Source: Deltaproteobacteria bacterium HGW-Deltaproteobacteria-13
GTDB lineage: Bacteria; Desulfobacterota; Syntrophia; Syntrophales; Smithellaceae
Direction of reading: 5' to 3'
DNA length: 64,000 nucleotides
Assembly (NCBI GenBank): GCA_002840555.1
Contig: PHBJ01000002.1
Location: 1-64,000, forward strand
Positions 15,192 to 24,609 of this stretch are shown here, piece after piece. A program made the position numbers and the translations under genes. Position 1 is the first letter of the stretch. Every line of letters starts with the position of its first letter. Below the pieces are notes generated by a model. It was not told the DNA's origin. It did no database searches and saw only the letters and a program-made list of their open reading frames with translations.

Positions 15192-17294
15192 GTGAAGAAG
15201 CTGTTCTACCCTGAATCCATTGCCATCATCGGCTTGTCATCAAGACCCAACAATATCCCGCGCCTTGTTCTGGAAAACCTTATTCGTTGGGGTTATATAG
15301 GACGTATTTTCGGCATCAACCCGCGTTCCAACGACCTTCACGTGGACGGTATCAAGATGTATAAGGACGTCGGAGAATTGCCGGTGATCCCGGATCTTGT
15401 TTTTGTTCTGGTTCCCGCGCGCTTCATGCCCGACATCATCGATTCCTGCGGAAGGGCCGGTGTCAAATGGATGGCCATTCCCTCCGGAGGATTTAATGAG
15501 ACAGGAGAAGAAGGACGAAAACTCTCCGACCTGGTTTTGCAGAAAGCCAGACAATACGGCATCCGTTTTGTCGGGCCCAATGGGGTGACTGTCGCCAACA
15601 CGGCCAACGGGCTGTGTCTTCCCTTCGTTCCTTCATTCAGCCCGCCGAAAGGGGGGCTGTCGATTATCACCCAGAGCGGCGGTGTCGGCCTTATGCTGTG
15701 GAATCTCATGACCGATGAAAATGTCGGCATGGCTAAATTCGCCAGCATAGGCAACAAACTGGATTTGGATGAGGTCGACTTTCTGGAATATTTCGGCCGT
15801 GATCCGGAGACCAGAGTTATCGGTTTGTATCTGGAGAGCATCCCGCGGGGAGACCGTCTCATCGAGGCTGTATCCCGGATCGACAAGCCCGTCATTATCC
15901 TGAAATCGAACACGACGGACGCCGGCAAGAAGGCGGCCATGAGCCACACAGCGGCCATTTCGAATAACGAAGCGATTATTGACGCGGCTTTCGAACGGGC
16001 GGGCATTACCCGTATTTATAATTTCAACGATTTTATCTCTCTGGCCAAGGTCTTTGATCTGCCCCCCATGCGGGGGAAACGGATCATGATTATGTCTCCC
16101 GCCGGCGGATTCACGGTCATGATGGCGGATCTCTGTGAGGAGGCGGGCTTTGAGTTTGCCGATCCCGGCGCTGCTTTTTATGACGAACTCCAGAATTCCT
16201 CCAACGCCGGAGTCATTAATTTTTCCAATCCTCTCGATATGGGCGACATCTATGACGCCAAGGCCTATCCCAACATTTTCTACTCCGTCATGCACAACGA
16301 CAATGTCGACGGCGCTGTGTACGTCACGCAGTGGCCGGAAATGCCGCGGGGTGAAGACGTCTTTTACCAGATGTTCCATACGGACCTCTCCAAAGAAGTT
16401 ACGGGAACGATTCTTTCGTCGGGGAAACCATTGGGAATCTGCCTCTTCGGTCTTTCTTCGACCATTTCCCGGATCAAGCAGAATCTCGATATCCCCATTT
16501 TCAACAATGCGACTGAGATGATCCGCGCTTTTAAAAAGCAGTACGATTATTATGCCAAAAAAGCGGAAGGTTCACCCGTTTATACTTTGCCTGCGGGCAT
16601 TGACATGAAAGCTGCGAAGACCTGGGTTAAGGGCAACACAGGCGTCAAAGGCGAGGAAACGCTGGAACTGCTTCATCACTTCGGCATTGCTGTTGCCGAA
16701 TCCGTTATCGCCGGAGACACTGACGAGGCCGTAGCGGCAGCGGACCGTATCGGTTATCCGGTGGTAATGAAAATCGTCTCGCCGGATGCCATTCATAAAT
16801 CCGAGGCCGGCGGTGTCATAACGGATATTCAGAATGTTAATGACGTTCGCAGCGCTTTTAAAAACATCAGGAATAATCTTTATCGCTATAAAGCCGATGC
16901 CAAATTTGAAGGTGTGCGTGTCATGAAACAGGCGGGTGAAGGCTATGACATGTTCATCGGCGGGCAGTTTGACGCCTCATTCGGCCCGGTCGTATTTTTC
17001 GGTTATGGCGGCATTTACATCGAGGTCTTCCAGGATACAGCCAATGTCCTGTGTCCGGCGGGAACACGTGAAATTGAAGACAAAGTCCGAAAGTTGAAAT
17101 CGTTTAAAATCCTGCAGGGCGCCAGAGGAAAGGGCGCGAGTGACATTTCCGGCTATGTGGCAATGATCGAGCGGGTGACCCATCTTCTGCATCAATTCCC
17201 CGATATCAGGGAACTGGATATCAACCCCGTCCGTGTTCTTGCCGACGGATCCGGCGTTGTGGCTCTGGATGCCAGACTAAGAATCGAAGCCTGA
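15192..17294 (+). CDS. ADP-forming acetate/acyl-CoA synthetase (fused alpha-beta)
   Basis: The 700-residue protein starts at GTG 15192, 5 bases after GGAGG. The N-terminal CoA-binding domain (FYPESIAIIGLSSRPNNIPR) leads to the succinyl-CoA-ligase-like domains with ITQSGGVGLMLWNLM. The histidine loop MSHTAAISNNEAIIDAAFERAG holds the phosphohistidine expected for this family. The C-terminal ATP-grasp part has AADRIGYPVVMKIVSPDAIHKSEAGGV and FGPVVFFGYGGIYIEV. Such enzymes interconvert acyl-CoA + ADP + Pi with acid + CoA + ATP, and in fermenters usually make ATP. The acyl substrate cannot be read. Its strong promoter suggests high expression. Confidence 0.9.
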   Translation: MKKLFYPESIAIIGLSSRPNNIPRLVLENLIRWGYIGRIFGINPRSNDLHVDGIKMYKDVGELPVIPDLVFVLVPARFMPDIIDSCGRAGVKWMAIPSGGFNETGEEGRKLSDLVLQKARQYGIRFVGPNGVTVANTANGLCLPFVPSFSPPKGGLSIITQSGGVGLMLWNLMTDENVGMAKFASIGNKLDLDEVDFLEYFGRDPETRVIGLYLESIPRGDRLIEAVSRIDKPVIILKSNTTDAGKKAAMSHTAAISNNEAIIDAAFERAGITRIYNFNDFISLAKVFDLPPMRGKRIMIMSPAGGFTVMMADLCEEAGFEFADPGAAFYDELQNSSNAGVINFSNPLDMGDIYDAKAYPNIFYSVMHNDNVDGAVYVTQWPEMPRGEDVFYQMFHTDLSKEVTGTILSSGKPLGICLFGLSSTISRIKQNLDIPIFNNATEMIRAFKKQYDYYAKKAEGSPVYTLPAGIDMKAAKTWVKGNTGVKGEETLELLHHFGIAVAESVIAGDTDEAVAAADRIGYPVVMKIVSPDAIHKSEAGGVITDIQNVNDVRSAFKNIRNNLYRYKADAKFEGVRVMKQAGEGYDMFIGGQFDASFGPVVFFGYGGIYIEVFQDTANVLCPAGTREIEDKVRKLKSFKILQGARGKGASDISGYVAMIERVTHLLHQFPDIRELDINPVRVLADGSGVVALDARLRIEA

Positions 17295-17380
17295 AAGATT
17301 ATGGGTGTTTATTTTAAATCTCTTTTGGATCGGAGACATTTTGCGGTAACCCGAACCGTTTGATTCAGACGACCGCGAAC

Positions 17381-18595
17381 TCATTTTTCTTTTTTAACCA
17401 AGGTGGCAAAGGTTATTGTTTCCGCGCCGTGCTTGTTTCTAATTTTGTCCATCGCCTTGTCAATTTCTTTAATTTTATCTTTTTGAACATCGCCTTCCAT
17501 CTGATCAAAAAGCGACATCTGATTCAAAGAGCCGTCTTCATCAAATCCTGAGAGACTTATTCCGATCAACCTGACCGGATGGAACCTATTCCAGTTTTTT
17601 GTAAGCAGACTGCTGCCGGCCCGGTATATTTCCTTAGTGGTAAAGGTTGGAGGAATGGTTGTCTGCTTAGTGACAATTTGAAAATCAGAGTATTTCAGGG
17701 TGATGTGAACAAAACGGCCTTTTTTGCCATGACTTCTGGCGGTCATGCCGACATCATCGGCAAGCTCCATCAAAACTAACTTTGCTTTTTCCATATCGGA
17801 TATATCTTCCGGCAGTGTCGTTGATCGTCCGATGGACTTCATCTCGTCATCCGTATGGGCAAGAACAGGAGAATTGTCGATCCCCCATGCATGTTGATGC
17901 ATTTCATTCCCGCCTTTCCCGAAAGTTTTGACGATGCGGTTTAGATCAGATTCCGCCAGATCACGGATCGTTCTGATTCCCAGGCGATTGAGCTTTTCAG
18001 CCGTTTTAGCGCCAATGCCATACATTTCTTTCACCGGAAGCGGCCAGAGTTTTTGGGGAATATCCTGTTCCCACAGTTCCGTGATACCGAGAGGCTTTTT
18101 CATTTCCGCGGCCATTTTAGCCAGGAACTTGTTTGGGGCAATTCCAATGGAGCACCAAAGCCCAAGCCGGTCTTTGATTTCATTCATGATCCGTTTTGCG
18201 GCTGTGAGAGGATTGCCGAAAAGTCCTTCGCATCCCGTCATATCAAGCCATGCCTCATCAATGCTGTTTTGTTCCAGCACCGGAGTGTAGTTGGAAAGTA
18301 AGTCCATGACCTCTTCTGATTTTTGATGATAGAAATGATGATCCGGCGGCACCAGAATAAGTTTGGGGCAAAGTTTAAGAGCTTCATGAAGAACCATCGT
18401 CGTTTTGACTCCGCGTGATCTTGCTTCATAATTTGCGGCAAGAATGATGCCTGAACGCTTTTGAGGATCACCGGCAACAGCGGCAGGAATCCCGTTAAGA
18501 GCATGATTTCTTGTCATCTCACAGCTTATAAAAAAGGCATTCATATCGACCAGAAATATAACTTTTGCCGTGGCACACCTCTTTTCGTAAGACAT
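17381..18595 (-). CDS. dinB: DNA polymerase IV (Y-family translesion polymerase)
   Basis: The 404-residue protein has the Y-family palm motif VDMNAFFISCEM near the N-terminus. It also has SIDEAWLDMTG with the catalytic acidic pair, where most relatives read SIDEAFLD. SIGIAPNKFLAKMAAEMKKP and the thumb helix-hairpin-helix MYGIGAKTAEKLNRLGI follow. The little-finger domain comes after, and the C-terminus carries a QMSLFD-like clamp-binding motif (NQMSLFDQ). It copies damaged DNA in the cytoplasm. It follows the UPF0270 gene by 11 bases, so both are likely one operon. I saw no clear LexA box upstream. Confidence 0.93.
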   Translation of the reverse strand: MSYEKRCATAKVIFLVDMNAFFISCEMTRNHALNGIPAAVAGDPQKRSGIILAANYEARSRGVKTTMVLHEALKLCPKLILVPPDHHFYHQKSEEVMDLLSNYTPVLEQNSIDEAWLDMTGCEGLFGNPLTAAKRIMNEIKDRLGLWCSIGIAPNKFLAKMAAEMKKPLGITELWEQDIPQKLWPLPVKEMYGIGAKTAEKLNRLGIRTIRDLAESDLNRIVKTFGKGGNEMHQHAWGIDNSPVLAHTDDEMKSIGRSTTLPEDISDMEKAKLVLMELADDVGMTARSHGKKGRFVHITLKYSDFQIVTKQTTIPPTFTTKEIYRAGSSLLTKNWNRFHPVRLIGISLSGFDEDGSLNQMSLFDQMEGDVQKDKIKEIDKAMDKIRNKHGAETITFATLVKKEK

Positions 18596-18606
18596 TTAAT
18601 GGTTTA

Positions 18607-18858
18607 TCACCCGGAAATTGTATCAAGCTTTTTTAAAATAGGGTCATCCGCCAAGAATATATTGGTCGTTTCCGTCTCGTCATCGAAAACAAGAACGGCC
18701 GATCCGTTCTCAAGTTTATATTTTACCTGTTTGAATTTTGTCTCCAGAGAAGCCTCAATGGAGCCATAATCCGTCCCGCCTCTGGAGATAAATTCTTCTA
18801 TAACCCCTTTTAAGGCTTTGGAACTGAGTTTATTAATTGGAATGATTTGGATCGGCAT
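18607..18858 (-). CDS. UPF0270 (YheU-like) small protein
   Basis: The 83-residue protein contains the family signature ALKGVIEEFISRGGTDYGSIE, then KLENGSAVLVFDDETETTNIFL. Members are small cytoplasmic proteins of unknown function, found mainly in gammaproteobacteria. Its place 11 bases ahead of dinB suggests co-expression with translesion synthesis, though a functional link is not established. Confidence 0.8.
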   Translation of the reverse strand: MPIQIIPINKLSSKALKGVIEEFISRGGTDYGSIEASLETKFKQVKYKLENGSAVLVFDDETETTNIFLADDPILKKLDTISG

Positions 18859-19108
18859 TTAAATTTTCTCCACCTGCAAAATGAAAACTCATCAACATTA
18901 TAGGCAAATCATTTCATAAAATACAGTTTAAATACTCATTGTTTTCATTTAAAACGTTTTTATAAAAATTGCCCGCTTAATTTTTTTTGTTTTCCCTTTT
19001 TAATTTCATGGAATTGATATACGTTGGCAAATGAGTTTGAGAAAACCCTTGGCGTATAAGTCATAAGATCAAAATAAATATTTGCATTTCCTGTAAGGTG
19101 TAAAAGAT

Positions 19109-19531
19109 ATGCACGACCCTGATAAATCAGAAGTGGAAAACGATTGTAAAGAACTCTTAAAGGCGTTTAAAGGTGTTTTGTCGTGGCAATGGGACAGCCG
19201 CTTTGAAACGGTTCTGGCTGAGTTTCGAGCCGATAATAAAGACAGCATTCGCACAATTCTGGATCGATATCTGAGCAATGCATGGAACAGCTCGAATATC
19301 GGTACGGCGCCTGATATCGTTCAGAACATCGGCAATCGTCTCGGTAAACTCAGGGCGGGACAGCTGCTTCTTACCTCGGATCCGAACCGGGAAATCTTTA
19401 TTTATTGTGCCTGGTGGCCGTGGGGCAACGGCAAGGACATCTCAATACGCATCGCGCCATGCTATAAAAAATTATCAGATTCCGAGAAGGCCGATAAAAT
19501 CAAACAGTTCAGAAACTGGTTCGAAATTTAA
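19109..19531 (+). CDS. hypothetical protein
   Basis: The 140-residue soluble protein has no recognised family. It is rich in tryptophan and charged residues (LSWQWDSRFETVLAEF, YCAWWPWGNGKDISIRI). It has no signal peptide or membrane segment. The upstream ribosome site (GTAAGG) is moderate. It stands alone, convergent with the penicillin-binding protein gene 33 bases downstream. Its codon use is like its neighbours, which supports a real gene. Confidence 0.55.
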   Translation: MHDPDKSEVENDCKELLKAFKGVLSWQWDSRFETVLAEFRADNKDSIRTILDRYLSNAWNSSNIGTAPDIVQNIGNRLGKLRAGQLLLTSDPNREIFIYCAWWPWGNGKDISIRIAPCYKKLSDSEKADKIKQFRNWFEI

Positions 19532-19564
19532 AATATAGTAAAACCGGTCAGATCTTCCCATGGC

Positions 19565-21535
19565 TTAAGGCATAAGTAGAGATGGGGCGGGCGGTTCGAT
19601 AGCGACGCCTCCATGTTTTCCGCAGGGCTTTGTCGGCTGAGTGTTTTTTATGTAAAATTCTTTCCGTTTGATGGGGCAAAGAGGAGTCGCCAGTTCATTT
19701 GTCGTAGGATCGATCAGAACGGATACAACCGTATCCGGCATCAGGAAGTCGACAGAGGGTTTACCCGCGAGAGCTCCGCGCATGAAGCGTTCCCAAATAG
19801 GGGCGCAGATAGCCCCTCCCGTAAAGCCCGGCCCTCCGGGTCTGGGCTGATCATAGCCAACCCATACGCCAGCGATAATCTGCGGCGTATAGCCGATAAA
19901 CCAGGCATCCCGGTAATCATCCGTCGTGCCCGTTTTCCCGGCGGCCGGCCGTTTCAGTGCAAAACTTTTCAGCGTTTTGGCGGTGCCGTAGGTGAGGACG
20001 TCCTTCATCATCTGAGTTGTTACAAAAGCAGTGGCCGGGGAGAGAACCGAAACGGTGGACTGCGGCGTTTCCGTCCAGACCTGGCTATTGCGATTATAGA
20101 TGCGGAGAATAATTCTGGATTGGGACCGCAGGCCGCCGTTGGCCAGCGGAGTATAGACGGAGACGAGGTCGTGCAGCGTAACTTCCTCGGATCCCAGAGC
20201 CAGAGAAAGATCATTGGGGCTGCGCAGAGGCAATCCCATTTTAGCGGCAAAGTCGACAAAATAGGGGACGCCGATCGCGTCGAGGATTTTCACGGAGACG
20301 ATATTGTTGGAATGGGCCAGAGCCTGCCGCAGGCTCAAATTCCCGTATTGTTCTTTTTCATAGTTTTTGGGTGTCCATTTTTCATTGTTTCCGCGGTCGT
20401 AGGCCACGGGCGTATCATTTAAAATCGTGCCTGCGGTAAAACCTTTTTCCAGAGCAGCAGCATAGATCAGAGGTTTGATGGCCGAGCCCGGTTGCCGTTT
20501 GGCGAAGAAAGTCCGGTCATAGAAATTCTGAGCGACATCAATTCCGCCCACAGAGGCAAGGATGTCACCCGTATTCGGATCGAGGGCTATCAGGGCGCCC
20601 TGGAGCTGAGGGGAAATGCGCCGGACGCTCTCCCGCAGGGTATTCTCAGCCAGCCGCTGCATCGGCAAATCCATGGCCGTGATAACGTCCAGTCCGCCCT
20701 GCTCGACGATTTCCGGTCCGTAGAGCTCGATCAGTTTATAGCGTACATGGGCCAGATAAGACGGCGCTTCTCCTGTTTTCATTACGGTGCCGCGACGCGA
20801 CGAAAGCATTTTCTCCTTGCGGGCGCTGATCATTTTCAGATTCAACATTCGTTTCAGAATCAGGTTTTTGCGCTGGCCGACCCGTGCCGGGTCGCCTGAG
20901 GGATTGTAGCGGGCCGGGGCCTTGGGAGTGGCGGCCAGAAGAACGCATTCGATTTCGTTCAATTCCTGGGGGGCCTTGTCAAAATAGAGACGGGCGGCCT
21001 GGACAATGCCCCAGGCCCCATTACCGAAATAAACTTCATTGAAATACATCTCCAAAATCTGCTTCTTCGAATATTTTTGTTCATATTCCCTGGCCAGGAT
21101 TCCTTCCTTTACCTTTCTTTCGATAGTCTTCTCTCCGTGAAAATACCTGTTTTTGATGAGCTGTTGGGTGATGGTCGAACCGCCTTCGGCCATTCGCCCT
21201 TTGATCACATCCTTTACCATGGCCCGGGCGATCCCGCGTACATCGATTCCGCTATGTTCGTAGAAACGGGCATCCTCGATGGCGATGAGAGCTTTTTGCA
21301 GAAAAACCGGAATTTGGTCGATGCCTACCGAGTAACGTTTGGCGGGCAGAACCCGTCCCACGAACCGCCCCTGGCTGTCGAAGACCCGGATGGAACTGTA
21401 GCCCGCAGGCAATGGAGGATAAGTGACGATATTTTCCTGGGCAAAAGCGGTTGAGGTCAGGATTATAGCCAGCATAAGTCCGAAGACGGAGATCGTCCAC
21501 TGGCGTCTACAAAAAGAAAGTTCATGAGAAATCAA
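19565..21535 (-). CDS. class A penicillin-binding protein (PBP1A-like glycosyltransferase/transpeptidase)
   Basis: The 656-residue protein has an N-terminal signal-anchor. The family-51 glycosyltransferase domain follows, with IAIEDARFYEHSGIDVRGI, EGGSTITQQLIKN, RKVKEGILAREYEQKYSK and MYFNEVYFGNGAWGI. The transpeptidase domain has the active-site serine motif (PGSAIKP), SNN (HSNNIVSV) and KTGT (AGKTGTTDDYRDAW). It polymerises and cross-links peptidoglycan at the outer face of the inner membrane. It is shorter than large PBP1A proteins and near PBP1B/2A-type length. It is monocistronic and convergent with the gene at 19109. Confidence 0.93.
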   Translation of the reverse strand: MISHELSFCRRQWTISVFGLMLAIILTSTAFAQENIVTYPPLPAGYSSIRVFDSQGRFVGRVLPAKRYSVGIDQIPVFLQKALIAIEDARFYEHSGIDVRGIARAMVKDVIKGRMAEGGSTITQQLIKNRYFHGEKTIERKVKEGILAREYEQKYSKKQILEMYFNEVYFGNGAWGIVQAARLYFDKAPQELNEIECVLLAATPKAPARYNPSGDPARVGQRKNLILKRMLNLKMISARKEKMLSSRRGTVMKTGEAPSYLAHVRYKLIELYGPEIVEQGGLDVITAMDLPMQRLAENTLRESVRRISPQLQGALIALDPNTGDILASVGGIDVAQNFYDRTFFAKRQPGSAIKPLIYAAALEKGFTAGTILNDTPVAYDRGNNEKWTPKNYEKEQYGNLSLRQALAHSNNIVSVKILDAIGVPYFVDFAAKMGLPLRSPNDLSLALGSEEVTLHDLVSVYTPLANGGLRSQSRIILRIYNRNSQVWTETPQSTVSVLSPATAFVTTQMMKDVLTYGTAKTLKSFALKRPAAGKTGTTDDYRDAWFIGYTPQIIAGVWVGYDQPRPGGPGFTGGAICAPIWERFMRGALAGKPSVDFLMPDTVVSVLIDPTTNELATPLCPIKRKEFYIKNTQPTKPCGKHGGVAIEPPAPSLLMP

Positions 21536-21674
21536 AATTTTCTTCTACTCCTTTTTACTGTCTCCGGATGATGGATTGAATTAAAAATATACCCGATCTG
21601 CGCGCGTTATGCATCAAAACAGGCGGTCATGTCAAGTAGCGGATTATGTCATGATTTGCCGGGTCTTTCTGCAA

Positions 21675-22499
21675 TCATCGCCATGTAATAAGCGGCTCGT
21701 TGCGAAGGGGGATCCGGTGATAACTGTACTTGGGATATCCCACCATCACCGCTCCAAAGCATTTGTGGCCCGCGGGCAAATCCAATGCTTTGATCAAGGG
21801 TTCGTGCATACCGGCCGCTGCTGTGAAATAGCCGGCCCAGCAGGTTCCCAGACCTTTAGAATAGGCATAAAGTTCCAGATAGGTCAGCGCTATTGCGCAA
21901 TCCGTCGCGGTAAAAGGCAGATCGGCAGGGCAATGAACTATAATTAAATGCGGCGCTCCCCGCATAACGCGATCTTTACCATCAGCCCAGGCATCGACAA
22001 GCCGTTGCATACGCTTTGCTCTTTCCACGTCCGTCATAACGGGAAGGATCATTTTCGTGAAATCAACAACCATCCCAGCCAGTTTGCGGACATCTTCGGG
22101 ATTCTGAAAAACAGTCCATTGCACCTGTTGCGCGTTGCTGGCGGTGGGAGCATATCGCGCCGTATCGATTAACTCGGCCAGGAGTTTACGGGAGACGACT
22201 TTTCCTTTATACTCGCGGATGGAACGCCGTGCGCGAAGAAGCTGCTTCAATGCGTCAGCGTCGGGAAGAATGTTTTTTTGAATGGGCGGACAGGCGGACA
22301 GGGGCATTGTGGACAGCGTCAGCGCCCCATAAGGACACACCGCCGCGCAGTGTCCGCAGTTGATGCAGAATTCTTCGCCATCTTCAATCAGAGACGGGAA
22401 GGATTTCTTATCATCCTGGACAATGATCTTCGCCGGACATTCCGCAGCACAGATGCCGTCCCGTTTACATTTTATTTGATCAATATTAAAAAGCGACAT
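21675..22499 (-). CDS. nitroreductase family protein with N-terminal 4Fe-4S ferredoxin domain
   Basis: From ATG 22499 (AAGGAG 5-6 bases upstream) the protein has 274 residues. The first ~70 carry two iron-sulfur cysteine groups (CKRDGICAAECP and CINCGHCAAVCP). The rest is an FMN-binding nitroreductase fold: RRSIREYKGKVVSRKLL, ARYAPTASNAQQVQW, and a YLELYAYSKGLGTCWAGYF segment. Such ferredoxin-nitroreductase fusions are common in anaerobes and probably move electrons from ferredoxin to a flavin-bound acceptor. The substrate is unknown. It lies downstream of the cupin gene on the same strand. Confidence 0.88.
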   Translation of the reverse strand: MSLFNIDQIKCKRDGICAAECPAKIIVQDDKKSFPSLIEDGEEFCINCGHCAAVCPYGALTLSTMPLSACPPIQKNILPDADALKQLLRARRSIREYKGKVVSRKLLAELIDTARYAPTASNAQQVQWTVFQNPEDVRKLAGMVVDFTKMILPVMTDVERAKRMQRLVDAWADGKDRVMRGAPHLIIVHCPADLPFTATDCAIALTYLELYAYSKGLGTCWAGYFTAAAGMHEPLIKALDLPAGHKCFGAVMVGYPKYSYHRIPLRNEPLITWR

Positions 22500-22603
22500 A
22501 GGGTCTCCTTTTTTATTAAAAGTTTTAGACGTATCAGGCGCAAGGCGCCTGACAGGCCATTCATATAAATATTCCGGTAGTGCAAAAGAATGATCTCCTG
22601 TTC

Positions 22604-22927
22604 TCAAGGATCTTTATAATGAACAGCCAGCCAGATGGTGTTCTGCCCGGGATCTGTCCATTCCACACGATGTTTCCGGTGTCGATCAATATGCAGGTAA
22701 TCACCGGGATTCAAAACAAAGATGCCGTCTTGATCCCCAAAACGCAGGCCGGCGCTGCCTTTCAACACGATTACCCATTCGTTTTCCTCCTGATCATACC
22801 AGAAACCTTCCGGAGAACAATGACCATGGGAAACAATTCTTTCCACATGGAAATCATCTGTTTGAAGAAGCGTTTGAACTTGCTCGTCCTTTAAATTATC
22901 AGGAATATCGGTAAAGACATTTTTCAT
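22604..22927 (-). CDS. cupin-domain protein
   Basis: The 107-residue protein is a single cupin barrel: SHGHCSPEGFWYDQEENEWVIVLKG is the first metal motif and PGDYLHIDRHRKHRVEW the second. The histidine and glutamate positions for metal binding are partly kept. Enzyme or sugar-sensor roles are both possible. It precedes the nitroreductase gene on the same strand by about 100 bases. Confidence 0.8.
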   Translation of the reverse strand: MKNVFTDIPDNLKDEQVQTLLQTDDFHVERIVSHGHCSPEGFWYDQEENEWVIVLKGSAGLRFGDQDGIFVLNPGDYLHIDRHRKHRVEWTDPGQNTIWLAVHYKDP

Positions 22928-23109
22928 TTCATCACCGCCGTTTCTGTTTACATTTTCATGAAGATCAGTATGGTCCAGTCCTGAAAGAGAGTGTTTATAT
23001 TATATCCCGTTCATGCTATATTTCCATCACTAATAATTACTTTAAAAATAATAGACATGCAAACGGAACTTTTTTATATTTCACGCACAAGTAATCAAGG
23101 AGGGTAACT

Positions 23110-23307
23110 ATGCGTCATGGCGTCTGTAAAGTAATGGGAATGGTATTGTTGGCGGCAATGGCGATATTATGTCAGTCATGCACCGATGCGAAATGCAAAT
23201 TAGATCAAACAAAATGCACATTTAATTGTCCGTCGACCATTGGCATGAAACAAGCTTGCGAACAAAAATGTAATCTTTTATATGACATTTGCCGGAATCA
23301 AAAATAG
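23110..23307 (+). CDS. small cysteine-rich lipoprotein
   Basis: The 65-residue precursor has a signal peptide ending in a lipobox (LCQSC, Cys24). The mature part of about 42 residues holds eight cysteines including the lipidated one, spaced KC, KC, NC, AC, KC and IC. The seven others could bind metal or form disulfides in the envelope. I recognise no family. AAGGAGGG lies 6 bases before the ATG. The cyclase gene follows after 33 bases with a signal peptide of its own, so the two products likely work in the same compartment. Confidence 0.7.
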   Translation: MRHGVCKVMGMVLLAAMAILCQSCTDAKCKLDQTKCTFNCPSTIGMKQACEQKCNLLYDICRNQK

Positions 23308-23340
23308 CGCCCGCCGCAGGCACGAGGAGAATAAGCAATT

Positions 23341-24144
23341 ATGAAAATTAAAAAAATATTCTTCATGGCGGTATGGGTAACGGCAGTGGTTATGAGTGCA
23401 ATCCTGTCCGGACATGCTGCCGGAAATAAAGATAAGATTCTGGACATGACCTATGCTTATGATGAAAACACAATTTACTGGCCGAACGCCTCGTCCTTTA
23501 AATTAACCGTCGAATTCAGAGGGATGACAGAACGGGGCTACTGGTATGCCGCCAACTTTTATTCCGCCTCGGAACACGGTGGAACCCATGCCGACGCGCC
23601 GCTGCACTTTGCGGAAAACGGGCGCACGATGGACCAGATTCCTATTGAGGAGTGGATCGGCCCCGCGGTAAAGATCGACGTGACATCACAATGCGTCCGC
23701 AACCGGGATTACCTCCTTTCCGTTGATGATGTAAAAAAATGGGAGCAGAAGCATGGGCGGATTCCGGCCGGGGCCTGGGTGATTATGTACACAGGAATCG
23801 GCACGCGATTTTATCCGGATCGGAAACGTGTTCTGGGAACGGATAAGACAGGTCTGGCCGCGCTTTCTGAATTGAGTTTTCCGGCTTTTTCCCCGGAATC
23901 TGCGGAGTTCCTGACAAAGGAACGAAAAATCAAGGGGATCGCCATTGATACACCCAGCATCGATTACGGCAAATCACAGGATTTTCAGGTTCACCGCATC
24001 ATTTGCGGCGCCAATAAACTGGGGCTGGAGAATATCGCCAATTTGGACAAGCTTCCCGTCAAAGGAGCAATGCTCTATGTTATTCCCATGTTGATTAAAG
24101 GCGGAACGGGAGCCCCGGCCAGAGCATTCGCCATTCTTCCCTGA
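23341..24144 (+). CDS. secreted cyclase-family metal hydrolase (kynurenine-formamidase-like fold)
   Basis: The 267-residue protein begins with a signal peptide ending near GHAAG. It then shows the cyclase-family metal motif HGGTHADAPLHF (residues ~80-91). A second set of conserved segments follows: IPAGAWVIMYTG, ERKIKGIAIDTPSIDYG and HRIICGANKLGLENI. Members hydrolyse amides or esters with Zn2+ or Mn2+. Here the enzyme would act outside the inner membrane. It is not part of a tryptophan pathway, so formamidase activity is unproven. Confidence 0.85.
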   Translation: MKIKKIFFMAVWVTAVVMSAILSGHAAGNKDKILDMTYAYDENTIYWPNASSFKLTVEFRGMTERGYWYAANFYSASEHGGTHADAPLHFAENGRTMDQIPIEEWIGPAVKIDVTSQCVRNRDYLLSVDDVKKWEQKHGRIPAGAWVIMYTGIGTRFYPDRKRVLGTDKTGLAALSELSFPAFSPESAEFLTKERKIKGIAIDTPSIDYGKSQDFQVHRIICGANKLGLENIANLDKLPVKGAMLYVIPMLIKGGTGAPARAFAILP

Positions 24145-24609
24145 TGCCTTTTAAGGCGATTCATATCAGGACAGGAAAATCGCCTTTGCATTCATCAATA
24201 ATTCAGGAAGATAAGGAAACAAAACAGTAAATATTTAGAAATGCCGCTGCCTTACCATTCAATCCGGCCGGCCCGATAGAGACTTGAGGGTTAATGTCAC
24301 AAGCTTAAAATGTTTTAGGGGTTATGATTATATTTAGTTATAAACAAATAAGAAAAATGCCTGCCGAGAGTAATCTCCAACAGGCATTAGATTTAGGTGG
24401 AACCGTTAATGATTGTTTATTCAGCCACAAAAAGAGGTTGTTTGTCAAGCACAGATTTTGTTGAACTGATTTTTGCTATTTTTTCTATATTGCAATTCTT
24501 ATACTTTTGGTTCTTGACAAAATCCTCAATGACGTATAGCTTCTCTGAAATACAAAGGCTTGGAAAATAAAACCAAGTTCCTAAATCTTTGAAAGGAGGT
24601 TCACGGTTG
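24145..24609. other. 465-base intergenic region with two hairpins
   Basis: A stem AAGGCGAT/ATCGCCTT (24153-24160 with 24179-24186) just after the cyclase gene may end its transcript, though no T-run follows. A second stem ATGCCTG/CAGGCAT (24357-24363 with 24381-24387) is followed by TTTTTCTT on the minus strand, a terminator-like form with no clear minus-strand gene to serve. A weak TTGACA-N15-TATAGC pair (24514-24540) may drive the AP-repeat lipoprotein. No further gene is supported. Confidence 0.5.

Noticed and set aside
15633-16379. 248-codon minus-strand frame opposite the acyl-CoA synthetase
   Set aside because: It is a shadow of the strongly supported plus-strand gene.
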